From positions 186,001 to 250,000 of the forward strand of contig JAKQEE010000416.1 in assembly GCA_029558635.1 (NCBI GenBank): a stretch of DNA of 64,000 nucleotides, in the 5' to 3' direction. Position 1 is the stretch's first letter; every line of letters starts with the position of its first letter. Under the pieces are notes generated by a model that worked only from the letters and a program-made list of their open reading frames with translations, did no database searches and was not told the DNA's origin. Positions 9,052-16,806 of this stretch are shown piece after piece. Made by a program: the position numbers and the translations under genes. Origin of the DNA: Pseudomonadota bacterium (GTDB taxonomy: Bacteria; Pseudomonadota; Alphaproteobacteria; Micavibrionales; Micavibrionaceae).

Positions 9052-9870
9052 ATGACTGAAAAAACCGAAGAAATTAAAAAAGACGAACCCATTCTCCCGA
9101 TCGACGAACCGGAAGAAGATAAGGAAAGCCTCGGCGAAACCGCCAAGACGATTGTCATCGCCGTGTTGCTGGCTTTGTTGGTGCGGACGTTCCTGTACGA
9201 ACCGTTCAACATCCCTTCGACCTCGATGGTCCCGAACCTGCTGGTGGGGGATTACCTGTTCATTTCGAAATATTCTTATGGCTACAGCCGCTATTCGTTC
9301 CCCTTCGGGATCGGAGGGTTTGACGGACGCCTGATGGCGCACGAGCCTGAGCGTGGTGACGTGGCGGTCTTCAAACTTCCGACCGATACGCGTGTTGATT
9401 ATATCAAGCGTGTTGTTGGTCTTCCGGGTGATACCATTCAGGTCATCAACGGCCGCTTGTATATTAATGACGAAATCGTTCCCCGTGAGGCGGTGGGTAT
9501 GGCCCAGTACGATAAGGAAATCGCAGGCTCGGAAAAAGTCATGGAATATGTCGAAACTTTGCCTGGCGGTGTGAAGCACACAATCTATGAAGAGTCGGAT
9601 AACGAACCTCTCGACAACACCGAAAAATACACGGTCCCCGAAGGCCACTATTTTATGATGGGTGACAACCGCGACAATTCGCGTGACAGCCGCGTACTGG
9701 ATCTCGTGGGCTATGTCCCGTTCGACAATCTGGAAGGCCGTGCCGAAGTTCTTTTCTTTTCGACCAATGGGTCTGCGCGTCTTTATGAAGTGTGGAAATG
9801 GCCATGGTCTATCCGTTACAACCGCGTTTTTGAAAAAATCGGCAACGGAGAAAGCCTGAAAGTAAAATAG
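9052..9870 (+). CDS. lepB: Signal peptidase I
   Basis: The 272-aa membrane protease removes signal peptides from exported proteins. An acidic cytoplasmic N-terminus is followed by one transmembrane helix (TIVIAVLLALLVRTFLYEPF, about residues 34-53). The nucleophile Ser is in IPSTSMVPNLLVGDY and the general-base Lys in DYIKRVVGLPGD; box E is GDNRDNSRDSR. It belongs to the acpS-lepB-rnc-era operon with close spacing to rnc. Confidence 0.95.
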   Translation: MTEKTEEIKKDEPILPIDEPEEDKESLGETAKTIVIAVLLALLVRTFLYEPFNIPSTSMVPNLLVGDYLFISKYSYGYSRYSFPFGIGGFDGRLMAHEPERGDVAVFKLPTDTRVDYIKRVVGLPGDTIQVINGRLYINDEIVPREAVGMAQYDKEIAGSEKVMEYVETLPGGVKHTIYEESDNEPLDNTEKYTVPEGHYFMMGDNRDNSRDSRVLDLVGYVPFDNLEGRAEVLFFSTNGSARLYEVWKWPWSIRYNRVFEKIGNGESLKVK

Positions 9871-9873
9871 AAG

Positions 9874-10581
9874 ATGGCCAAAAAGAAAGCCGCACCGGAC
9901 GAAGAAAAAGAACTGGAACTCAGGGTTTTTCAGGACCGCCTTGGCTACCACTTCAAAAATCCCGATTTTCTGGCGCAGGCACTGACGCATGCCAGCACAG
10001 CCGAAGATGAAAATTACGAACGTCTCGAATTTCTGGGAGACCGCGTGCTGGGACTGGTCGTGGCTGAAATTCTCTATCGCTGTTTCCCCTATGAAAACGA
10101 AGGCGCATTGGCGCGGCGTCATTCGGCGCTGGCCTGCACGGAAACATTGGCAGGGATTGCGCGCGGACTTGACCTTCCCGATATCGTCAGAACGTCCCAA
10201 TCGGAAAAAAACGCGGGCGGCAGCAAACAGGATAATTTGCTGGCCGACTGTATGGAAGCCATCATCGGCGCCATCTTCCTCGACCGCGGCTATGTGGCCT
10301 GTCAGGAAGTGATTACGGCCTTGTGGGGCGATAAAATATACACGTTGATGCAACCGCCCATCGACTCAAAAACGGCGTTGCAGGAATGGACACAGGCCAG
10401 AAAGCTGGGCGTCCCGTCTTACGAAATTGTGAACCGCGACGGACCCGACCACGCCCCTGTTTTTACCATCTGCGTGAGTGTCGAAGGCCATGACCCCGTC
10501 AAAGCCACCGGCTCTTCGCGCCGTACGGCGGAAAAACTCGCCGCGCAAATTTTGTATGATCGTCTGAAGGACGAGAAGTAG
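9874..10581 (+). CDS. rnc: Ribonuclease III
   Basis: The 235-aa double-strand-specific endoribonuclease processes rRNA precursors and structured mRNAs. The catalytic domain carries the signature NYERLEFLGDRVLGLVVAE and the second metal site in DCMEAIIGAIFLDRG. A C-terminal dsRNA-binding domain starts around residue 165 (SKTALQEWTQARKLGVPSYE) and ends with GSSRRTAEKLAAQILYDRL. The gene starts 3 bases after lepB and ends 1 base before era. Confidence 0.96.
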   Translation: MAKKKAAPDEEKELELRVFQDRLGYHFKNPDFLAQALTHASTAEDENYERLEFLGDRVLGLVVAEILYRCFPYENEGALARRHSALACTETLAGIARGLDLPDIVRTSQSEKNAGGSKQDNLLADCMEAIIGAIFLDRGYVACQEVITALWGDKIYTLMQPPIDSKTALQEWTQARKLGVPSYEIVNRDGPDHAPVFTICVSVEGHDPVKATGSSRRTAEKLAAQILYDRLKDEK

Positions 10582-10582
10582 A

Positions 10583-11497
10583 ATGTCTGAAAATCCAAAC
10601 CAAAAATGCGGCTTTGTGGCGGTGATCGGTGCCCCGAACGCAGGCAAATCGACACTGGTCAATCAACTGGTTGGCAGCAAAGTCTCGATTGTCTCGCCCA
10701 AAGTCCAGACCACCCGCGCGCGCGTTCTGGGCATTGCCCTGAAAGATAACGCCCAGATTATTTTGATGGATACGCCCGGTCTGTTTTCTGCTTCGACGCG
10801 TCTGGAACGCGCTATGGTGGGAGCAGCGTGGACGGGGGCTGAAGATGGCGATATGGTGGCCTACCTTTTCGATTCCAAAAAGAAAGGCCCGAATAAAACC
10901 GATCTCCAGACCATGGAGCGCCTCGCGGAGATGGTGAAATCCCGTCCTGTTTTTCTGGTCCTCAATAAAGTCGATGCCATTGCCAAACCGAAATTGCTGG
11001 AACTCACGGCCAAACTCAATGCGCTGTGCCCGTTTACCGCAACTTTTATGATTTCAGCCCTGACCGGTGACGGCGTTCAGGATGTCTTGAAAGAATTCGT
11101 CAAAAACTTGCCGGAAGGTGCGTGGCACTACGACGAAGATCAGGTCTCGGATATGCCGATGCGCTTATTGGCGGCCGAGATGACTCGCGAACAGGTCTTT
11201 CTCCAACTCCACGAAGAAGTCCCGTACGAGATTACGGTGGAAACCGAAACATGGGAACAGTTCGACAATGGGGACGTCAAACTCTCGCAAGTCATTCATG
11301 TCACACGCGAAAATCTGAAAGCGATCATCCTCGGCAAAGGCGGCTCACGCCTGAAGGAAATCGGCGCCCGCGCCCGTGCCGAGCTTGAGAAGATGATGGA
11401 AACAACAGTTCATCTGAAACTTTTTGTGCGCGTGTCAACCAAGTGGAAAGATGATCCTCACTACTATGCCGAGTGGGGTCTCGATTCCGGTGCATAA
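10583..11497 (+). CDS. era: GTPase Era (16S rRNA maturation)
   Basis: The 304-aa GTPase assists 30S ribosome assembly and 16S 3'-end maturation. G1 is GAPNAGKST, G3 is DTPGLF, G4 is NKVD and G5 is SALTGDGV. The C-terminal KH domain includes VTRENLKAIILGKGGSRLKE. The neighbouring upstream rnc matches the classic rnc-era pair. The segment after the stop (from 11498) holds a T-run but no convincing terminator hairpin. Confidence 0.96.
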   Translation: MSENPNQKCGFVAVIGAPNAGKSTLVNQLVGSKVSIVSPKVQTTRARVLGIALKDNAQIILMDTPGLFSASTRLERAMVGAAWTGAEDGDMVAYLFDSKKKGPNKTDLQTMERLAEMVKSRPVFLVLNKVDAIAKPKLLELTAKLNALCPFTATFMISALTGDGVQDVLKEFVKNLPEGAWHYDEDQVSDMPMRLLAAEMTREQVFLQLHEEVPYEITVETETWEQFDNGDVKLSQVIHVTRENLKAIILGKGGSRLKEIGARARAELEKMMETTVHLKLFVRVSTKWKDDPHYYAEWGLDSGA

Positions 11498-11508
11498 CTT
11501 TTAAAAAC

Positions 11509-11574
11509 GACTCCTTTTTTGTTCGCTGTGGATAAAAGCAAGAAATCGAATCAGAGATTCTTGAGCGGCGAATC
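11509..11574. promoter_or_regulatory. Cluster of four GANTC (CcrM-type) sites upstream of gcrA
   Basis: GACTC at 11509, GAATC at 11548, GATTC at 11556 and GAATC at 11570 fall within 66 bases, against about one expected per 256 bases of random sequence. In Caulobacter, CcrM methylates GANTC and GcrA acts at such promoters. Self-regulation of gcrA here is inference. Confidence 0.45.
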
Positions 11575-11672
11575 ATTCACCTGTTAAGGTCGTTTCAGTT
11601 CCGAAAAAACATGTGCCTTGCTGAATGGATAACCCCATGAAACAAGGCTTTTATCTGGAGGAGAGATAAGGA

Positions 11673-12191
11673 ATGAGCTGGACCGACGAACGCGTATCAC
11701 TTCTGAAAAGACTGTGGGGCGAAGGAAAAACCGCTGCTGAAATTGCAAAACTGATCGGCGGCGTCACCCGCAACGCAGTGATCGGAAAAGCGCACCGCCT
11801 GAAATTGTCGGGCCGTGTCTCTCCCATTCAGGAAAACGGAGAGGTATCGTCGCCTGTTGCGCGTGCTCCTCGTAAAACGTCCGAGCCTCGCGCCAAGAGA
11901 GTCACAAACCGCGACATCATCGCTCCGGTTGTCGCTCCGAAAATCGAAGCCGATGTCTGCATCGGCCCGGGTGTTCAAATGGTCGAATTGAAAGAAGGCA
12001 TGTGCCGTTGGCCAGTGGGCGACCCGAAAGAAGACGGATTCAAATTCTGCGGCGGAAAATCTGCCGAAGGCATGCCTTACTGCGACCACCATTGCCGCGT
12101 GGCCTATCAGGTCAATACCAAGAGCAAGATCCGCATCGACGAACTCTCGAAAATCGACGCTGACGTCATCCGCAAAAAAGTGTCAGCCTAA
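11673..12191 (+). CDS. gcrA: GcrA family cell-cycle regulator
   Basis: The 172-aa protein has the GcrA N-terminal HTH, MSWTDERVSLLKRLWGEGKT then AAEIAKLIGGVTRNAVIGKA, a basic linker, and a C-terminal domain with paired Cys and His (MCRWPVGDP, FCGGKS, YCDHHC) as in the sigma70-binding region. In Caulobacter GcrA acts with RNA polymerase at GANTC-methylated promoters to drive S-phase genes. The strong Shine-Dalgarno GGAGGAGAGATAAGG precedes the ATG. A bidirectional terminator follows directly, so it is a single-gene unit. The family is a good marker for alphaproteobacteria. Confidence 0.93.
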   Translation: MSWTDERVSLLKRLWGEGKTAAEIAKLIGGVTRNAVIGKAHRLKLSGRVSPIQENGEVSSPVARAPRKTSEPRAKRVTNRDIIAPVVAPKIEADVCIGPGVQMVELKEGMCRWPVGDPKEDGFKFCGGKSAEGMPYCDHHCRVAYQVNTKSKIRIDELSKIDADVIRKKVSA

Positions 12192-12197
12192 TTCAGA

Positions 12198-12228
12198 AAA
12201 AACCCCGCAAATCGCGGGGTTTTTTAAT
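12198..12228. terminator. Bidirectional intrinsic terminator between gcrA and tadA
   Basis: Hairpin ACCCCGC-AAATC-GCGGGGT is flanked by A-run on the left and T-run on the right, so it can end the plus-strand gcrA transcript and the minus-strand tadA transcript, whose stop is at 12231. Confidence 0.88.
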
Positions 12229-12230
12229 AC

Positions 12231-12695
12231 TTAACGCTTTTTTGCAAAAAACTCTTTCAGAATTGCTGCACACTCTTCCTCTAGCAAACCCGAAACCACG
12301 TCCGGTTTGTGATGGAGTTGAGGGTGGGAATACATGGCAACCGGCGTTGTAATACCCCCGCTTTTGGGGTCACTGGCTCCGAAATACACGACCCCGATTC
12401 GCGCATAGGAAATGGCCGCCGCACACATCGGGCAAGGCTCCAACGTGACATAGAGATCATAATCGGGAATTCGCTGCGCCCCCTCTTTGTCGCACACTGC
12501 GCGGATTGCTTGAATTTCCGCATGCGCCGTGGGGTCATGGGCTTCAATGGTCCGGTTTCCGGCTCGTGCTGCAATCTCGCCCGTCCTGCGGTCGACCAGA
12601 ACCGCGCCGATGGGCACTTCGTCGCGTTCCGCGGCCAAACGCGCCTCTTCCAGTGCGGCTTGCATTCTTGTATGGTGGGGGTCTTCGGTATTCAT
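12231..12695 (-). CDS. tadA: tRNA-specific adenosine deaminase TadA
   Basis: The 154-aa deaminase converts the wobble adenosine of tRNA-Arg(ACG) to inosine. Zinc and proton-shuttle motif HAEIQAI and the PCxxC motif in LEPCPMCAAAI are intact, as is the N-terminal AALEEARLAAERDEVPIGAV. The ATG at 12695 (MNTEDPHH) fits the family length; the open frame extends upstream to 12944, but that would overlap the divergent pseudouridine synthase. Only 12 bases separate the two divergent start codons. Confidence 0.93.
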   Translation of the reverse strand: MNTEDPHHTRMQAALEEARLAAERDEVPIGAVLVDRRTGEIAARAGNRTIEAHDPTAHAEIQAIRAVCDKEGAQRIPDYDLYVTLEPCPMCAAAISYARIGVVYFGASDPKSGGITTPVAMYSHPQLHHKPDVVSGLLEEECAAILKEFFAKKR

Positions 12696-12707
12696 AAGGA
12701 TTTTGTA

Positions 12708-13502
12708 ATGGCAAACACGGATAATATCAATGACCCTGAACGCGGCGAACGGATCGCCAAGGTTCTGGCGCGTCTGGGCGTGGCCTCGCGCCGCGAAGCC
12801 GAAAAACTGATCGACGCCGGACGGGTGATGCTGAACGGTGAAACGGTCACGTCTCCCGCAACTTTTGTCACGCCGCAGGACAAAATCGAGGTGGACGGCC
12901 AGAAAACAGCCAAAAAACAACGCCCGCGCCTGTTTCTCTATCATAAACCGGCGGGACTGATTACGACCGCCAAAGACCCCGAAGGCCGCCCGACCGTTTT
13001 CGAAAAGCTCCCTGACGGTTTGCCCCGCCTGATCAGTGTTGGTCGTCTTGATCTGAATACCGAAGGGTTGCTGCTTTTGACCAATGATGGCGGCCTGTCG
13101 CGCCTTCTCGAATTGCCGTCAACAGGGTTAAAACGTACCTACCGCGTCCGCGTACATAAAGCCGATGGCAACCGTGATAAAACTCCGCTCGCTGAAAAAC
13201 TGGAGAGCATTAAGGACGGTCTGGTGTGGAAAGGCATCAAATACGGCGCGATCGACGCACACGTAAACGCCCAGCAAAAGAAAGACGGCTACAATACATG
13301 GATCAATATGACCCTGACCGAAGGCAAAAACCGCGAGATCAGGAACGTGATGGAAGCCATGGGCTACGAGGTTTCCCGCCTCATTCGCACCGCCTACGGC
13401 CCGTTCGATCTGGGGGACCTTGAACGTGGTGCGGTGTTTGAAATATCGACCAGACTCCTCAAGGAAAAACTCCCGCCGGAAATCGTGAAGGAAATTTTCT
13501 AG
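12708..13502 (+). CDS. rluB: RluB/RsuA-family rRNA pseudouridine synthase
   Basis: The product is about 264 aa with an N-terminal S4 RNA-binding domain (RIAKVLARLGVASRREAEKL) and a pseudouridine synthase core with the catalytic Asp in VGRLDLNTEGLLLLTNDG. Later motifs are TYRVRV and EGKNREIRNVMEAMGYEVSR. Sequence style and length fit RluB (23S rRNA) better than RsuA, but a precise target cannot be assigned by eye. The ATG at 12708 follows AAGGA at 12696-12700, a well-spaced RBS within the 12-base gap to tadA. rsmD starts two bases after the stop, forming an rRNA-modification pair. Confidence 0.87.
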   Translation: MANTDNINDPERGERIAKVLARLGVASRREAEKLIDAGRVMLNGETVTSPATFVTPQDKIEVDGQKTAKKQRPRLFLYHKPAGLITTAKDPEGRPTVFEKLPDGLPRLISVGRLDLNTEGLLLLTNDGGLSRLLELPSTGLKRTYRVRVHKADGNRDKTPLAEKLESIKDGLVWKGIKYGAIDAHVNAQQKKDGYNTWINMTLTEGKNREIRNVMEAMGYEVSRLIRTAYGPFDLGDLERGAVFEISTRLLKEKLPPEIVKEIF

Positions 13503-13504
13503 GG

Positions 13505-14050
13505 ATGCGCATCATTGGCGGGACATGTCGGGGCAGACCCTTAAAAACCCCGAAAGGATCTGATATCCGCCCGACATCGGATAAAGTCCGCCTCGCGATC
13601 TTCAATGCGCTCTATTCCCGCGCTGCCGTACAAGACGCGATAGTGATTGACGCCTTTTGTGGCACAGGTGCGTTGGGGTTGGAATCTCTGTCTCAAGGCG
13701 CATCCAGATGTTTGTTTTGCGACTCCGCACGGACTTCCCTCGCCCTTGCCAAAGAAAATGCAACTCTTCTAGGGTTGAATGAAAACGCGTCCTTCAAACA
13801 AATCAATGCCACCAAAATCGGCCCAAGGCCCGCGAACCAAGATAAAGCCACGCTAGTGTTTCTCGATCCTCCCTATCGCAAAAATCTGATCGCTCATCCC
13901 ATCATCGCGCTCCAAAACGGCGACTGGGTCACTAACGAAACATTATTCGTGATAGAAACCGAAAAAGAATGGTCCCCCGAAATTTTGAGCGGAGAAATCC
14001 TCTTCGATAAACTCTATGGCGACACGCGCGTGATCTTCTGGCAAAGCTAG
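13505..14050 (+). CDS. rsmD: 16S rRNA (guanine966-N2)-methyltransferase RsmD
   Basis: The 181-aa SAM-dependent methyltransferase begins MRIIGGTCRGRPLKTPKG, the RsmD signature, followed by IRPTSDKVRLAIFNAL. The SAM-binding motif is IDAFCGTGALGLESLSQGA and the catalytic motif is FLDPPYRK. It follows the rluB-type gene within two bases. Its TAG stop shares the sequence CTAG with the convergent uppP stop, so the genes overlap tail to tail by four bases. Confidence 0.92.
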   Translation: MRIIGGTCRGRPLKTPKGSDIRPTSDKVRLAIFNALYSRAAVQDAIVIDAFCGTGALGLESLSQGASRCLFCDSARTSLALAKENATLLGLNENASFKQINATKIGPRPANQDKATLVFLDPPYRKNLIAHPIIALQNGDWVTNETLFVIETEKEWSPEILSGEILFDKLYGDTRVIFWQS

Positions 14051-14847
14051 ATCAGGAAATAGGCGAGCATAATCGTCCCGACCACAATTCTATACCACGC
14101 AAAAACCATGAAATCATGATGCGCGACATAGGCGATCAGGAATTTGATTGCCGCAACCGCCGACATGAATGAAACGACAAACCCGATAACCAGAACGTAA
14201 ACCTCTTCGATCGAAAGGGAACCATAATATTTATAAACATCCAGAATCGTCGCGCCAACCATCACCGGAATGGCTAGAAAGAACGAAAACTCGGTGGCGA
14301 TTTTCCGATCCAGACCGAACAACATCCCGCCGATAATTGTGGCACCCGATCGCGACGTACCGGGAACCATCGAAAACACCTGCGCACACCCGACCAGAAA
14401 GGATTGTTTGATCGACATGGACTCAATATCGTGTGTTTTGGCTACCGGTTTGATACGGCGCTCGACCAGCCAGATAATCAATCCGCCGACAATCAACGAC
14501 ACGGCAACGACAATCGGTGAAAACAGAACATCTTCGATAAAATTGTGAAAGGCCAGACCGATCACTGCCGCGGGAAGAAAAGCCACAAACAATTTTGCCA
14601 CGAACATTTGCTGCGGTTTTTTGTGAAGGTGAAACGCCACATCTAACAGTTTGACGCGGTAAAGCCAACACACGGCGAGAATAGCCCCGAGCTGGATCAC
14701 CACGATAAACATATTGGCCGACGGCAGATCGAATCCCAACAAATCCTTGGCTAGAATAAGGTGACCTGTCGAAGAGATTGGCAGAAATTCGGTCAGCCCT
14801 TCGACAATCCCGAGGATGACGGCGTAAAGGTAATTGATGGCGTCCAC
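14047..14847 (-). CDS. uppP: Undecaprenyl-diphosphatase UppP (BacA)
   Basis: The 266-aa, multi-pass membrane enzyme recycles the undecaprenyl lipid carrier for peptidoglycan and other envelope polymers. The conserved catalytic regions are ILGIVEGLTEFLPISSTGHL and VPGTSRSGATIIGG. At least seven hydrophobic helices are visible. It is convergent with rsmD, with overlapping stops, and lies just downstream of the minus-strand yceI-like gene. Confidence 0.95.
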   Translation of the reverse strand: MDAINYLYAVILGIVEGLTEFLPISSTGHLILAKDLLGFDLPSANMFIVVIQLGAILAVCWLYRVKLLDVAFHLHKKPQQMFVAKLFVAFLPAAVIGLAFHNFIEDVLFSPIVVAVSLIVGGLIIWLVERRIKPVAKTHDIESMSIKQSFLVGCAQVFSMVPGTSRSGATIIGGMLFGLDRKIATEFSFFLAIPVMVGATILDVYKYYGSLSIEEVYVLVIGFVVSFMSAVAAIKFLIAYVAHHDFMVFAWYRIVVGTIMLAYFLI

Positions 14848-14856
14848 ACTAAAATC

Positions 14857-15420
14857 CTAATTTTTTTGTACGGCAACGATATGAACGGTGACGTCCACCC
14901 TGTCAAGGACCCATTCGCCTTCTGGGTCGGCATCTTTGCCAATCCCGTAATCCAGACGCTTGAGAACGGCGGTACCTTTGGCTTCCGCCCGATCGCCGTT
15001 AATATCGAGCGTAAACGGTAAATCGACGTCCTTGGTTACGCCCAGCAAGGTCAGTTTGCCATGGGCCACATATCCCGATCCGCTCTTTTTAAATCTTGTT
15101 GCGCGGTACGTGGCAACCGGAAACTCGGCCACATTAAGCCAGCCTTTTTGCGGTAAAGTGGAATCGTAAACCTTGTCACCGGTCGTAACGGCAGTCATAT
15201 CGATCGTAGCCAATATGGAAGACATTTCAAGGTGATCGGGATCTAAAGAGATATTTGCCGAAAATTTCGGGAACTGACCTGAGAAAGCAACGTCGCTCTG
15301 CTGTCCGGAAAAAGAAATCGAACTTTCTCCATCCACAACGTTCCAGACCTTCGCTTGCACGGTTTTGTCCGAACAGGACAGGAAAAAAACGGCAAGAAAA
15401 AGGACTGGAACAAATTTCAT
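14857..15420 (-). CDS. YceI family periplasmic protein
   Basis: The 187-aa protein has a signal peptide (MKFVPVLFLAVFFLSCSDKT, cleavage near VQA). The mature part has the YceI lipocalin-like pattern: beginning at WNVVDGESSISFSGQQSDVAF, then GVTKDVDLPFTLDI. The Cys in FFLSC might form a non-canonical lipobox. YceI proteins bind isoprenoid-type lipids and are often next to cytochrome b561 genes, as here: the b561 gene ends three bases upstream, suggesting a two-gene unit. Confidence 0.88.
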   Translation of the reverse strand: MKFVPVLFLAVFFLSCSDKTVQAKVWNVVDGESSISFSGQQSDVAFSGQFPKFSANISLDPDHLEMSSILATIDMTAVTTGDKVYDSTLPQKGWLNVAEFPVATYRATRFKKSGSGYVAHGKLTLLGVTKDVDLPFTLDINGDRAEAKGTAVLKRLDYGIGKDADPEGEWVLDRVDVTVHIVAVQKN

Positions 15421-15423
15421 CTT

Positions 15424-15993
15424 TTATTCTTTCGGGGGTAGCGGCTTGAGCCACGGAGCCATCCGCGTCAGAATATTGTCGCGAACGACAAAATGGTGTT
15501 TAAGTGCCGCCGCAACGTGCAAGACGATCAGCAAAATGGCAATCACCGCCAGCGTTTCGTGCACTTCACCAAAACTGTGCGAGACCTCTTTTTTATTGTC
15601 GATTTCGCTGAGCACCGGCAAATGCGGCCAGTCAAACAAACCGAACCACGTGGTGGGGATACCTTTGGGTGAGCTTGAAACCAGAGCCCATCCCGACATC
15701 GGCAACCCGATCATGATAAGATAGAGAAGTGTATGCATTGCGTGAGAGATGTTTTTCTCGAGCGCGGACATGGCCTCGGGCAGGGCGGGTGCTTTGTGCA
15801 TCAGTCGCCAGACGATCCGGAAAACGGTCAGGGCCAGAATCGTCAATCCCATGGATTTATGAAGAGGATAAACAACAGGCTTCAACTCATTGGGAATATC
15901 TTCCATGAGGAAGCCCATCGCGAGCATTCCGATAATCAGCAAAGCAATCAACCAGTGCAGAAAAATTGCAACCTTTGTATATTGAGTGTCCAT
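15424..15993 (-). CDS. Cytochrome b561 family membrane protein
   Basis: The 189-aa protein has four hydrophobic helices and spaced histidines suited to bind two b-type haems: FLHWLIALL, YPLHKSMGLTIL, AMHTLLYLIMIGLPMSGW and VLHVAAALKHHFV. This is the bacterial b561 (CybB-like) pattern. It probably moves electrons between the quinone pool and periplasmic acceptors. It is expressed leftward with the YceI gene; the 77-base upstream region is shared with the divergent fzlA-like gene. Confidence 0.9.
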   Translation of the reverse strand: MDTQYTKVAIFLHWLIALLIIGMLAMGFLMEDIPNELKPVVYPLHKSMGLTILALTVFRIVWRLMHKAPALPEAMSALEKNISHAMHTLLYLIMIGLPMSGWALVSSSPKGIPTTWFGLFDWPHLPVLSEIDNKKEVSHSFGEVHETLAVIAILLIVLHVAAALKHHFVVRDNILTRMAPWLKPLPPKE

Positions 15994-16043
15994 GGATAAA
16001 TCCTTTAAAATACAGAAAATTTAAATCGGTACTGGTCGTTAGT

Positions 16044-16060
16044 TTAGAATTCGGTTAACC
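16044..16060 (+). promoter_or_regulatory. Candidate CtrA box upstream of fzlA-like gene
   Basis: TTAG-N7-TTAACC matches the alphaproteobacterial CtrA consensus TTAA-N7-TTAAC at all but one base of the two half-sites. It lies 11 bases before the fzlA-like ATG and could also act on the divergent b561 gene. No ctrA gene is in the window. Confidence 0.35.
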
Positions 16061-16070
16061 TAAAATCAAG

Positions 16071-16739
16071 ATGCGCACACTATATCATCTCTGGCTCCAG
16101 CCATTTTCCCGCAAAGTCCGGATCATTCTGGACGAGAAGGGACTGGATTTCGAACTTAAACTCGAAAAAATCTGGGAACGGCGCACCGATTTTCTGGCGC
16201 TCAACCCGGCAGGTGACGTTCCGGTTCTGGTCGAACCTGACGGCACGACCCTCTCCAATTCATGGGTGATCGCCGAATATCTCGAAGAAGTTTACCCCGA
16301 AGTCAATCTGTTGGGACCTGATCCGGTCCAGCGTGCAGAGACAAGACGCCTTGTGACATGGTTCGACGTCAAATTTTCCCGCGAAGTGACCGACAATCTG
16401 GTGGGCGAGAAAATGATGAAACGGTTTTTGGGGCTGGGGGAACCAAACGGCCCGGCGATCCGTGCAGGTCATGCGAATATTCATTACCATCTCGATTATA
16501 TCTCGTTCCTCACGGAAAAACGCAACTGGCTGGCTGGCGACGATTTTTCCCAAGCCGATATTGCGGCCGCCTCCCATCTTTCAACAGTCGATTATATTGG
16601 CGACGTCCCGTGGGACCAGCATCCGGGCGCACGCGAATGGTACGCACGGGTCAAATCGCGCAAAAGCTTTGGAGGTATTCTCGAAGACCGTTTACCGGGC
16701 TTCTCTCCGGCGGATCATTATAAAGACGTTGATTTTTAA
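16071..16739 (+). CDS. fzlA: GST-fold protein, likely FzlA (FtsZ-binding)
   Basis: The 222-aa protein has an N-terminal thioredoxin-like GST domain (RTLYHLWLQPFSRKVRIILD, ALNPAGDVPVLVEPDG) and an all-helical C-terminal domain (RRLVTWFDVKFSREVTDNL; DYIGDVPWDQHPGAREWYAR). This wording resembles FzlA, the alphaproteobacterial GST homologue that binds and curves FtsZ filaments and is needed for constriction. The assignment is from remembered similarity; an ordinary glutathione transferase is the alternative. Confidence 0.7.
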   Translation: MRTLYHLWLQPFSRKVRIILDEKGLDFELKLEKIWERRTDFLALNPAGDVPVLVEPDGTTLSNSWVIAEYLEEVYPEVNLLGPDPVQRAETRRLVTWFDVKFSREVTDNLVGEKMMKRFLGLGEPNGPAIRAGHANIHYHLDYISFLTEKRNWLAGDDFSQADIAAASHLSTVDYIGDVPWDQHPGAREWYARVKSRKSFGGILEDRLPGFSPADHYKDVDF

Positions 16740-16806
16740 CAAAAACCACTTGCCCTTTTCGCAAGCGCAGCATTATGATGGCCGAACATCTTTAATATAA
16801 AGAATT

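Noticed and set aside
8515-10353. 612-codon minus-strand frame opposite acpS, lepB and rnc
   Set aside because: It is a shadow of three well-identified plus-strand genes.
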